This document shows positions 55,562 through 64,000 of a stretch of 64,000 bases of DNA, piece after piece; position 1 is the first letter of the stretch, and each line of letters starts with the position of its first letter. Source of the DNA: Hemerocallis citrina (Eukaryota; Streptophyta; Magnoliopsida; Asparagales; Asphodelaceae). The notes under the pieces were generated by a model. It did no database searches and was not told the DNA's origin. It saw only the letters and a list, made by a program, of their open reading frames with translations. The stretch lies in NCBI GenBank assembly GCA_017893485.1, contig CM030362.1:38782984-38846983 (forward strand), read 5' to 3'. The position numbers were made by a program, and so were the translations under genes.

Positions 55562-57540
55562 CCGTGTAGGAGTGATTCTTCGCCTCTGTGGGAAGAGCAG
55601 GGTGGATGTTAGGGTAAAAGGTAGGATCTGCTATTTCCTGAAGAGGCCAGGGGGTAGGAGGAAGGGACCCCTCTTTGGATTTTGCGTGGGAGGCCAAGTC
55701 TGGGAGAGGGGAGAGCCAGAGCGACGGTTGCCGAGGCTTGGGGTCGGCAGACGAGCCCTGGGGATCGGCGGACGAGCTTCAAGGGTCGGTAGGCGATCCC
55801 CTCGCTAGTTGGAAGAGCGAGGGGACACCGAGGTCTCCCGTTGGGGCCCGTTTTGTTGAGTACCAAGGGTCGGTGGACGATCTCCTCGCTAGTTGGAAGA
55901 GCGAGGAGGAGGTGAGGTCTTCTTATGGGGCTCGGTTTGTCGAGCACTAGGGGTCGGCAGACGAGTCCCTCGTGACAAGAGGAGGGCTCATGGGGCTCGC
56001 GGTGTCATCCGAGCTCCGAGCCCTTTTGAATCAAAGGAGGGTAGATGGGGCTCGCGGTGTTATCCGAGCTCCGAGCCCTTCTGAACAAAGGAGGGTAGTT
56101 TGGGGCTCGCGGTGCTATCCGGGCTCCGAGCCCCTCTGAACAAAGGAGGGCAGTCTGGGCTCGTGGTGCCATCCGAGCTCCGAGCCCCTCTGAATCAAAG
56201 GAGGGTAGATGGGGCTCGCGGCGCCATCCGAGCTCCGAGCCCCTCTGATCAAAGGAGGGTAGTTTGGGGCTCGCGGTGCTATCCGAGCTTCGAGCCCTTC
56301 TGAACAAAGGAGGGTAGTTTGGGGCTCGCGGTGCTATCCGAGCTCCGAGCCCCTCAGAACAAAGGAGGGTAGTCTGGGCTCGCGGTGCCATCCAAGCTCC
56401 GAGCCCCTCTGAATCAAAGGAGGGTAGATGGGGCTCGCAGCGCCATCCGATCTCTGAGCCCCTCTGATCAAAGGAGGGTAGTTTGGGGCTCGCGGTGCTA
56501 TCCGAGCGTCGACTCTTCTGTGAAATAGAAGAGGAATTATTGTCTCGCGATACTATCCGAGCGTCGACCCTTCCGTGAACCTGCCGTGTAGGAGTGATTC
56601 TTTGCCTCTGTAGGAAGAGCAAGGTGGAAGGTGCGGTGAGAAAGTAGGTTTTGCTATTTCCAGAAGAGGCCAGGGGGTAGGAGGAAGGGATCCCTTATTG
56701 GAGTTTTGCGCGAGATGCTAAGCGTAGAAGAGTCGGAGTGACGCTCGCCGAGCCTCGGGATTGGCAGACGAGCCTCAGAGGTCGGCGGACGACCCCATCT
56801 CTAGTTGGAAGAGCGAAGGGGACGCCGAGGCCGATCTCGCTGGAGCTCGGCTTGCCGAGCATCTGGGGTTGATAGAGGAGCTCTGAGGGTCGGCAGACGA
56901 GCCCTTGGGGTCGGCGGATGATCCTTTTGCTAGTTGGAAGAGCAAGAGGAGGCCAACGCCTGGTGGGTAGGAGATCGGCTCGCCGAGCATAGAGGGTCGG
57001 TCGGCGAACGTCTAGGGTCGGCAAGCGACCCCCTCGCTAGTTGGAAGAGCAAGGGATCGCCAACGCCTATTGGTTTGGAGGTCGGCGCGCCGAGCATCAG
57101 AGGCCGGTCAGTGAGTGTCTAGGGTCGGCAAGCGACCCCTCGCTAGTTGGAAGAGCAAGGGGACGCCAATGCCTGTTGGGTTGGAGATCGGCTTGCCGAG
57201 CTTAGAAGGTCAGTTGGCGAGCTCGTCGTTTGAGGAGGATTTTTTGGGGCTCGCTATTTCATCCGAGCTCCGAGCCTCCTAGGAGTAGAGGAGAGCGGTA
57301 GGGGCTCGCAGTGTCATCCGTGCTCCGAGCCCCCTTGTGAATAGGGAGTGCTGTAGGGGCTCTCGTTGTCATCCGAGCTCCGACCCACATGGGAGCAGAG
57401 GAGAGCGGTAGGGGCTCGTGATGTCATCCGAGCTCCGAGCCCCCTTTGTGAATAGGGGAGTGCTGTATGGGCTCGCATTGTCGTCCAAGCTCCGAGCCCC
57501 CTGGGAGTAGAAGAGAGGAATTTTGTTTGCTCGCGCCACT
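55562..57540. repeat. Two ~1.02-kb higher-order units, each containing nested short arrays
   Basis: GTGTAGGAGTGATTCTT occurs at 55564 and 56586, and the following GAAGAGGCCAGGGGGTAGGA also recurs, so a block of about 1022 bp is duplicated. Each block has three parts: a near-unique start; a middle of GGTCGGCAGACGAG and CTCGCTAGTTGGAAGAGC words; and a run of ~55-60 bp monomers containing GGGGCTCGCGGTGNTATCC plus GAGCTCCGAGCCCC. The first run (about 55985-56560) has about ten monomers and the second (57240-57510) about five. Confidence 0.85.
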
Positions 57541-58105
57541 ATCCGAGCGTCGACCCTCCTGTAAGAATAGAGGGGGAATTGTGGCTCGCGCTACCATCCG
57601 AGCGTCGACCCTCCCGTGAAAACAGAAGGGGAATTGTGGCTCGTGCTACCATCCGAGCGTCGACCCTCCTGTGAAAACAGAAGGGGAATTGTGGCTTGCG
57701 CTACCATCCGAGCGTCGACCCTCCTGTGAAAACAGAAGGGGAATTGTGGCTCGTGCTACCAACTGAGCGTCGACCCTCCTGTAAAAATAGAAGGGGAATT
57801 GTGGCTCGCGCTACCATCCGAGCGTCGACCCTTCTGTATAAATAGAAGGGAAATTGTGGCTCGCGCTACCATCCGAGCATCTACCCTCCTGTGAAAACAG
57901 AAGGAGAATTGTGGCTCGCGCTACCATCCGAGCGTCGACCCTCCTGTAAAAATAGAAGGGAAATTGTGGCTCGCGCTACCATCCGAGCGTCGACCCTTCT
58001 GTATAAATAGAAAGGAAATTGTGGCTCGTGCTAACATCCGAGCGTCGACCCTCCTGCAAAAAGCGAAGGGGAATTGTGGCTCGCGATGCCATCCGAGCGT
58101 CGAGA
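57520..58105. repeat. 55-bp tandem array, about ten copies
   Basis: The unit is GAATTGTGGCTCGCGCTACC then ATCCGAGCGTCGACCCTCCT and GTGAAAACAGAAGGG, with a period of about 55 bp. It shares the core GGCTCGCG..NATCCGAGCGYCGA with the arrays before it and at 62390-62670. The array stops about 340 bp before the ATG of the antisense gene. Confidence 0.9.
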
Positions 58106-58296
58106 TTCATTGACTTATCGAAAAAGTCCGCTGTGGGGAAAAAAGGCCTGGGGGTAGTTTGGGTAATTCCACGCTCATTGCTGACGTCAGGAGCGCAAGG
58201 ATCGAAGTGTCTCCAGATGTTTGCGGCCGTTAGATCTTGATGATTAAGATCCAACGGCCAGATCTTAATTGCGAAAATCGAGGAGTCGTTTTCTCC

Positions 58297-58306
58297 TTTT
58301 AAATCC
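58297..58306 (+). promoter_or_regulatory. TATA-like box of the right antisense gene
   Basis: TTTTAAATCC in a CT-rich context lies about 140 bp before ATG 58442, comparable with the left copy. Confidence 0.45.
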
Positions 58307-58441
58307 CCCTTCCCCCTCCCCATTTTCTATTCTTCACTTTCCACTTTCCACTTTTCACTAGGAAAGGGCTTTAACTGCCGTCGGCGACGTTTTTCGGTGA
58401 CCGCACGGTTCACGCTTCAAGTTAGTATTTCTGTTTTAGTA

Positions 58442-59711
58442 ATGTCGCGCAGTCAGTCCGGATCCGAGGCTAGCTCGTCGGGCCGATCCGAGAAGGAATC
58501 CGAGTCAGAGACATCCTCGTCTTTTAGCAAATATAAGGTTAAGGAGGAATTCGTAACAGACGCGGGGTCGGATGGTAGTGACGACGTAGTTTTTGTGGTG
58601 TCGCCGCTGAGGTCTAGGAGGCTGGGAAAGGAGCCTGTGGACGAGGGCGAAGAGGAGGAAGAGGAAGAGGGGGAAGGCGAGGATGAGGTAGGTCAGGAGG
58701 ACCAGGATGGGGGCGACAAGGATCAGGAAGATTCGGATACCGAGGTTGAGGAGGAAGATGAGGAGGATCCGGATCCCGAGGGCCAGGGTGCTGTTGATAA
58801 GGGGGATGATAGCGACGAACGGGAAGTCGTTCGAGATGGCGCTGGCCGGGGCACAGCGGGAAGGTCAGTAGGGGTCAGTGATGACCTTCCGCCCCTTCCA
58901 CCTTTGTCGACGCCGTCTCCCGAGAGGAAGGCTCGTCCCCGTCGGAAGAAGAAAGTGTTAAGTATTCCGGACAGTCCCCCACCGAGGCCTTCCGCCGAGG
59001 AGATGGTGAGTCAGCAGGGGCTGTGACCCTATGCCCCTGACTGGTCGATCGTGCATGGGGATAGTCTGCTCGATGGGCCCGTGTCGATCGAATTCGTCAC
59101 GAAGGCCGCCACCGAACGCGATCGGATGGCGCTGGCAGTGCAGACTGCGGACCAGGCCTTCATGCGGTGGTCCCAAGCGCACATCTCGGTAAGCCAGTTC
59201 GGCGCATACATTTTTTTTTTGTTCTGAACTTGGAATTTTTCTAACCTCTTTCCCCTCGGACAGGCGATGCTTCATGGCCAGCACGTCCGAAAGTGCCTGG
59301 AGAAGGAGATCTACATCGAGAGGAGGAACGCGGAGAAGTACCTCCGCGACCTGAACAAGGTTACCGACGAGCTGAAAGAGGCTCGGACCATGGTGACCGT
59401 CCACGAGGCTCAAATAGAAGAGCGACATCCATAAGGCGGACGAAGAGCGTCTTGAGGAGAAGATCGAGGTGGAGGCAGAGAAGGGGCGGAAGGCCCTGAA
59501 GAGGATGGAGGCGGCTTCGGCGGAGGCCCTGATGATTGCGCATGACGAGGCGTATAATCAGGCCAAGTCGCATTTCAAGCAGATCTACCCCGAGCAGAGC
59601 GTGGACCACCTCTACTACGGATGGCAGGCAAACCTTCTGCCGACCCCTGGTGGCGACGAGACGGGGGGCGTCCAGGGCGAAGAAGAGGTGCCACCCCCCC
59701 CTCAAGAATAG
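58442..59711 (+). pseudogene. Tat antisense gene, right copy, central domain deleted
   Basis: Exon 1 (58442-59188) reads MSRSQSGSEASSSGRSEKES, then VSPLRSRR, a long Glu/Asp run, STPSPERKARPRRKKK, a TGA at 59024-59026, and APDWSIVHGDS. It ends at GT 59189. The intron 59189-59263 (75 bp, GTAAGC ... GGACAG) has the same place and phase 0 as the second intron of the left gene (exon starts GCGATG against GCGACC). Exon 2 reads AMLHGQHVRKCLEKEIYIER, frameshifts near 59425-59432, and continues KADEERLEEKIEVEAEKGRK to NLLPTPGGDETGGV and TAG 59709-59711. Compared with the left copy, the ~180-residue central globular domain between the STPSPER region and PDWSI is missing, along with the first intron. 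The product class is the same, an acidic-basic coiled-coil protein of unknown role, but this copy is broken. Confidence 0.8.
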
Positions 59712-59884
59712 ACTAGTTTCTTTTTGTTTTTATTTTGATGTAAATGCCTCTAGCAGACTGGCCACCGCGGCTTTTGTATCAATTTTTTGAAAGAAATGAA
59801 ATATAATTTTTTGGGCTGAGGCTTCAAGACTTTGTGCTTTTTGTGATGTTTGCTCTCGTCTTTTGATAGACGCACGGGACCTGG
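59712..59884 (+). other. Region after the antisense exon with a motif conserved between Tat copies
   Basis: CAGACTGGCCACCGC followed by TTTTGTAT (59755-59780) matches, on the minus strand, GGACTGGCCACCGC and TTTTTTGTAT at about 3261-3284 of the left element. In both it lies after the coiled-coil exon, and here an AAATGAAATATAA run follows. It may be a 3' UTR or part of an intron to the next ORF. Confidence 0.55.
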
Positions 59885-60385
59885 GTCGCCGCCACTGTTT
59901 CTACCGGGGTACCTCTGGGTCGAGCGAGGGAGGAGGCAATGGAGGCAGCTTTGGCTCGCCAGCAAAAACAAGCTCGGGACCGAGCGGCCGCTATTAATTA
60001 TTTTCTGACCAAGTCTAGGGAGCTCGGTCTGGAGGTGGCGCACCTGAAGAAGGCCATAGCCGATCGGGACTGGTGGGTGATCGAGACGGACTGGTCCCTC
60101 TCGGATGCCTCGAGCGGGCGGTCGGCTTCGGAGTCCTTTCTTCGTGAGGCCGTGGTTGAAAAAGAGTTGGAGATTCGTAGGCTAAAGCTGGTGTTAGGCG
60201 CGGGTCTGATCGAAGAGGCCAGCAACTCGACCCCGGGGCGGTCTCCGGTAGTTCTGTTGGATGAGGCCCAGCCTGATGATGCAGGAAGCTCGGTGGTGGG
60301 GGTATACTCGCCGGTCGGTCCAGCCGAGCGTCAAAAGAGCCCCGGAGGAGGCACCGAGTTTGAATTTCAAGCCGAGCGCGAGTGA
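59885..60385 (+). CDS. Tat antisense gene, downstream coiled-coil ORF, right copy
   Basis: This stop-free frame reads VAATVSTGVPLGRAREEAME then AALARQQKQARDRAA, FLTKSRELGLEVAHLKKAIA, SESFLREAVVEKELEIRRLK and a Ser/Pro/Glu tail ending FQAERE. It is the homologue of 2609-3148. The first ATG is 59939, but homology begins before it, which fits either a spliced exon (acceptor-like TTTTGATAG at about 59862) or a non-ATG-bounded relic. Coiled coil is the only structural prediction I can make. Confidence 0.65.
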   Translation, partial: VAATVSTGVPLGRAREEAMEAALARQQKQARDRAAAINYFLTKSRELGLEVAHLKKAIADRDWWVIETDWSLSDASSGRSASESFLREAVVEKELEIRRLKLVLGAGLIEEASNSTPGRSPVVLLDEAQPDDAGSSVVGVYSPVGPAERQKSPGGGTEFEFQAERE

Positions 60386-60725
60386 GTGAGTTGTTCTTTG
60401 TGTTTGTACCAACGTTCATTGAGTTGTAAGCAATGAGTAATAATAATAGCATTCGTTTTCTTGAACCTTGATTGTCTCGATTGCCGAAGGTGGCTGCTGT
60501 GTCTGCTGCGAAGTGGTCGCCGCCGAGGCGACTGGGTCATAAATGACGACGTTTCGCCTTCCCATGAGCATTAATGGCGACGTTTCGCCTTCCGCCATTT
60601 CGCATTCCCAGACGTAATAACTACCCCCCTCAGGGGGTTATATAATCCCCATTTCCCCCCAACTAATTGTGAAAGTCGCTTGACCCAAAAAAAAATATTC
60701 TCTGAACGCTCCGGATCGGTGGCAC
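60386..60725. other. Spacer after the antisense ORF
   Basis: It contains a short duplicated GACGTTTCGCCTTCC word (60548, 60580) and a TATATAATCCCCATTTCCCC sequence near 60640. No gene is supported. Confidence 0.4.
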
Positions 60726-60729
60726 ACCA

Positions 60730-61085
60730 ATCACCCTCGGACTATTCGGGGTTCGGGCCAGCAGAGCCGCGAGACCCCGGGTTGTTTGTTGGTGAGTGGT
60801 GGGCCGGCTGATCAATTCGGGGGTTCGGGGAGAGCCGAGGCTCGGTGGCTCTCTTGCTGTCCTCGAACAATTCGGGGTTTCGGGCTCGCAAAAGCAGGAA
60901 ACCCCGTGTTGTTCGTGGGCGAGAGGAGGGTCGATTGAAAGCAGAGGGTCAGTCCGGGACGGAGAGAGCAGAGGGTCGTTGGCTTCCCTGTCGTCCTCGA
61001 ACAATTTAGGGTTTCGGCTTGCGAATGCCATAAACCCCGAGTTGCTCACGGGCGAGAGGGTGGTCAACCAAACGACTCGGAGCTC
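60730..61085. repeat. ~130-bp tandem repeat, three diverged copies
   Basis: CTCGAACAATTCGGGGTTTC or a variant starts each unit near 60733, 60859 and 60994, and each continues AAACCCCG-GTTGTTCGTGGGCGAGAG or a variant. Confidence 0.75.
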
Positions 61086-61244
61086 GGGGCGTCTGCCGAA
61101 GGAGGACGCTCTAAACCTTAATATAAAATTTTGCTGAATCGTGGCACCAGGCCGTAGCCGGGCGTATTGATCGGGCGGCTTCGAAGGAAGCCGCGGCCTT
61201 GCTTTGGGCTGACGACGCGCCGTTATCTCTTAGGGATGGCGGTG
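61086..61244. other. Short GC-rich spacer
   Basis: Nothing recognisable. Confidence 0.35.
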
Positions 61245-62390
61245 TGGACGGTTGTCACCTCGTGCGCCGGTTGATGGGCTTGAAGAAGCCCAAACTGAGC
61301 GAGGGACGGGTGCCGAGCCCCCACACCGGGGAAAAAGCCAGTAGCAGGCGTAGCAGAGGGTCGCCGCCAAGCATCAAGGCCGAGGAGTTTTGAAGAAAGC
61401 CCTTACCTTGCTCGAGGTCGACGCCGAGGAGCTTTAAAGAAAGCCCTTGCCTTGCTCGAGGTCGATGCCGAGCTCCCGCACTTGTTCTCAGGAAAGATGG
61501 TGCGGGCGTGGCTGGCGGTTGTCGCCTCGTGCATCGGTTGATAGGCTTGAAGAAGTCCAAACCGAGCGAGGGACGAGTGCCGAGCCCCCACACCGGGGAG
61601 AAAGCCAGTAGCAGGCGTAGCAGAGGGTCGCCACCGAGCGTCAAGGCCGAGGAGCTTTGAAGAAAGCCCTTGCCTTGCTCGAGGTTGATGCCGAGCTTCT
61701 GCACTTGTTCTCAGGAAAGACGGTGCGGGCGTGGCTGGCGGTTGTCGCCTCGTGCATCGGTTGATGGGCTTGAAGAAGCCCAAACCGAGCGAGGAACGGG
61801 TGCCGAGCCCCCACACCGGGGAGAAAGCCAGTAGCAGGCGTAGCAGAGGGTCGCCGCCGAGCGTCATGGTCGAGGAGCTTTGAAGAAAGCCCCTGCCTTG
61901 CTCGAGGTCGACGCCGAGCTCCCGCACTTGTTCTCAGGAAAGACGGTGCGGGCGTAGCTGGCAGTTGTCACCTCGTGCATCGGTTGATGGGTTTGAAGAA
62001 GCCCAAACCGAGCAAGGCACGGGTGCCGAGCCTCCACACCGGGAAGAAAGCCAGTAGCAGGCGTAGCAGAGGGTCGCCGCCGAGCGTCAAGGCCGAGGAG
62101 CTTTGAAGAAAGCAACTGCCTTGCTCGAGGTCGACGTCGAGCTCCCGCACTTGTTCTCAGGAAAAACGGTGCGGGCGTGGCTGGCGGTTGTCGCCTCGTG
62201 CATTGGTTGATGGGCTTGAAGAAGCCCAAACCGAGCGAGGAACGGGTGCCGAGCCCCCATACCGGGGAGAAAGCCAGTAGCAGGCGTAGAAGACGGTCGC
62301 CGCCGAGTGTCAATGCCGAGGAGCTTTGAAGAAAGCAACTGCCTTGCTCGGGGTCGACGCCGAGCTCCCGCACTTGTTACCGGAGCGCCG
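61245..62390. repeat. 223-bp tandem array, five copies
   Basis: The anchor AAACCGAGCGAGG occurs at 61292, 61559, 61782, 62005 and 62228. Three of the four spacings are exactly 223 bp and the first is 267 because of an extra 44-bp piece (GAGCTTTAAAGAAAGCCCTT). Long minus-strand frames across it are repeat shadows: their period is not a multiple of three and they have no domain. Confidence 0.93.
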
Positions 62391-62670
62391 AGCCCCAAGC
62401 TTGTAAGGGAAGCTTTTCTGGCTCGTGCTGTTATCCGGGCGCCGACCCCCAAGCTTGTAAGAGAAGCTTTTTAGGCTCGCGCTGTTATCCCAGTGCCGAG
62501 TCCCAAACTTGTAAGAGAAGCTTTTCTGGCTCGTGCTGTCATTCAAGCACCGAGCCCCAATCTTGTAAGAGAAGCTTTTCTGGCTCGCGCTGTTATCCGA
62601 GTGCCGAGCCCCAAGCTTGTAAGAGAAGCTTTTCAGGCTCGCACTGTTATCCGGGCGCCGAGCTCGAGAG
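62390..62670. repeat. 54-55 bp tandem array, five copies, sharing the GGCTCG...CGAGCC core
   Basis: Units of AAGCTTGTAAGAGAAGCTTT then TCTGGCTCGTGCTGTTATCC and GGGCGCCGAGCCCC repeat near 62398, 62451, 62506, 62561 and 62613. The core and period match the arrays at 55985-58105, on the other side of the antisense gene. Confidence 0.9.
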
Positions 62671-62809
62671 GTCTTTTATCGAGAACAAAATATGAAGCCA
62701 TAAACTTGTTTAAGAAAGTTGGCATATTTACATCATAAGGGATTCTTACAAAAAACAAGGCACGACGTGCCGATTACATTTCTTCATAATTTACATGGGG
62801 GAATGGAGG

Positions 62810-64000
62810 CTAATCTCCTCCTAGGAACTTGATGAGGTGTTCCGCATTCCAGGACCTCTTGGTGGCTTTGCCCTCTGAGTTGGTCAGGCGGTATGTCCCT
62901 GGGCGCACGACCTCCGATACTTTGTAAGGGCCCTCCCAGTTTGGGGCCAATTTCCTTTTCTGACCGGAATTTGATACCACTAGTTATCGGAGAACGAGGT
63001 CTCCGAATTTGATGTCGGTGGGACGCACCTTCTTGTTGTAGAACTTCTCAATTCTTTGTTGGTAGATGCTTCTTCTAATAGGGACTTTTTCCTGACCTCG
63101 TCTATGAGATCCAGGTCGGCTTGCAGCTGTTTGGAGTTGGCGGCCTTATCGAACGCCATGATTCGGGGTGAAGGGATCCCGATCCAAGGGAATGACGGCC
63201 TCCGCACCGTACGTCAGATTGAAGGGGGATTCTCCCGTGGGGATCCTCTTTGTTATTCGGTGGGCCCAGAGAATGCTGGGCAACTCGTCGACCCATAATC
63301 ACTTGGAAGAGTTATCGAGTCGTTTCTTGAGGCTGTCGAGGATTTGGCGGTTCGTGTTCTCGGCCTGACCGTTAGACTGGGGGTGGCATACTGAGGAGAA
63401 GCGCTGCTGGATCCCGAGATCTTCGCAGAACTTGCAGAAATGTTTACCCACGAATTGAGTCCCATTGTCTGTGATGAGCACCTGCGGAATCCCGAACCGA
63501 CAGACGATGTGTTTCCAGAAAAACTGCTGGGTCTATTGCTCGGTGATCGTTGCTAATGACTCGGCCTCGATCCACTTAGTGAAATAGTCGATCGCCACAA
63601 TGAGGAACTTTCGCTGGCTCATTGCTTTTGGAAATGGGCCCACCAAATTCATCCCCCACATTGCAAAGGGGGTCGGATTGGCCATTGACCGGAGGTTCGC
63701 CTGAGGAGCCCTCTTCACGGGGGAGAACCGTTGGCAGGAGCCGCACTTCTTCACTAGGGCGAGGGCGTCTTGCAGCATAGTGGGCCAGTAGTACCCGTGA
63801 TTTAACGCCTTTCGCGTTAGCGAACGGCTTCCCATGTGACATCCGTCGATCTCCTCGTGCAGCTCCTTGAGGGCGTACTTGGCTTCGTCTGGGGTTAGGC
63901 AGCGGAGGTAGGGTCTGCCATCCGTTGTTGTATAGGACCATTTGAAGAGGGTGGCATTGATGACAGTGAATCTTTCAGATCGGACCCTGATCTGCCTTGC
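62810..64000 (-). pseudogene. Right Tat element pol, 3' part (integrase), interrupted
   Basis: From the window edge the minus strand reads RQIRVRSERFTVINATLFKW, YLRCLTPDEAKYALKELHEE, the zinc-binding CHMGSRSLTRKALNHGYYWP with KKCGSCQRFSP, and the integrase core (MWGMNLVGPF, ITDNGTQFVGKHF, CHPQSNGQAENTNRQILD). It ends LAPNWEGPYKVSEVVRPGTY ... AEHLIKFLGGD at TAG 62810-62812. Stops occur after TITEQ (63531-63533) and after NSSK (63299-63301), and there are frameshifts near 63150-63220. It is homologous throughout to 960-2181 of the left element and runs the opposite way. Confidence 0.92.

Noticed and set aside
55572..56622. Plus- and minus-strand frames with repeated APRAQTALLCSEGLGAR-type blocks.
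   Set aside because: Shadows of the ~55-bp array (55 is not a multiple of three).
61255..62452. Long minus-strand frames (121-174 codons) with repeated RELGVDLEQG and FLPGVGARH blocks.
   Set aside because: They are translations of the 223-bp array; the period shifts the frame each copy and no domain is seen.

Overview
This window is nuclear DNA of a flowering plant, and almost all of it is transposable elements, their relics, tandem repeats and gene fragments. The evidence is Tat-lineage Ty3/gypsy, Ty1/copia and L1-type LINE elements, several small TIR elements with clean target-site duplications (TSDs), and plant-type fragments of SmD1, a molybdate transporter, a PBS1-like kinase and a GRF zinc-finger protein. 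I see no intact ordinary host gene, no rRNA or tRNA gene, and no CRISPR or bacterial feature. The species cannot be named from the sequence.

Layout. 1-7473: 3' part of a Tat element on the + strand (pol, an antisense spliced gene, an 88-bp array, polypurine tract, 3' LTR). 8582-9465: small hAT-like element. 9708-10116: GRF zinc-finger relic, followed by a ~0.43-kb tandem duplication. 11617-12290: ~160-bp satellite. 12867-21475: LINE relic (ORF1, then the C-terminal part of ORF2) split by a minus-strand gypsy relic (LTR 19413-19982, gag to 14540), itself split by a 3.5-kb TG..CA element (14701-18228). 21697-27016: four TIR elements, a kinase first exon and a duplicated 5' module. 27062-27662: four tandem copies of one SmD1 exon. 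31529-32748: LINE tail and molybdate-transporter pseudogene. 33095-41053: solo gypsy LTR split by a 7.4-kb copia element (33225-40598). 41464-44021: 5'-truncated LINE. 45053-52959: full-length minus-strand LINE with an 11-bp TSD. 53714-54608: palindrome-rich MULE-like element. 54954-64000: a second Tat element in opposite orientation (LTR, large arrays, antisense gene, pol).

The most interesting system is the antisense gene carried by both Tat elements between pol and the 3' LTR. In the left copy three exons joined by two short GT-AG introns (74 and 76 bp) give an uninterrupted 653-codon frame, while the pol gene of the same element carries three nonsense codons. The right copy keeps one intron at the same place and phase (75 bp), the same N-terminal motifs and the same C-terminal coiled-coil ORF, but it lacks the central domain and is broken. 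Both copies have a TATA-like box about 140-165 bp before the ATG and tandem arrays next to the gene. A second unusual object is the SmD1 exon array, in which a single splice-bounded exon of a core spliceosomal gene has been multiplied in tandem.

Insertion order can be read from TSDs: the solo LTR (TSD CTTTC) predates the copia element (TSD GTTTG) inside it, and the gypsy gag predates the TG..CA element (TSD GCGGG) inside it.
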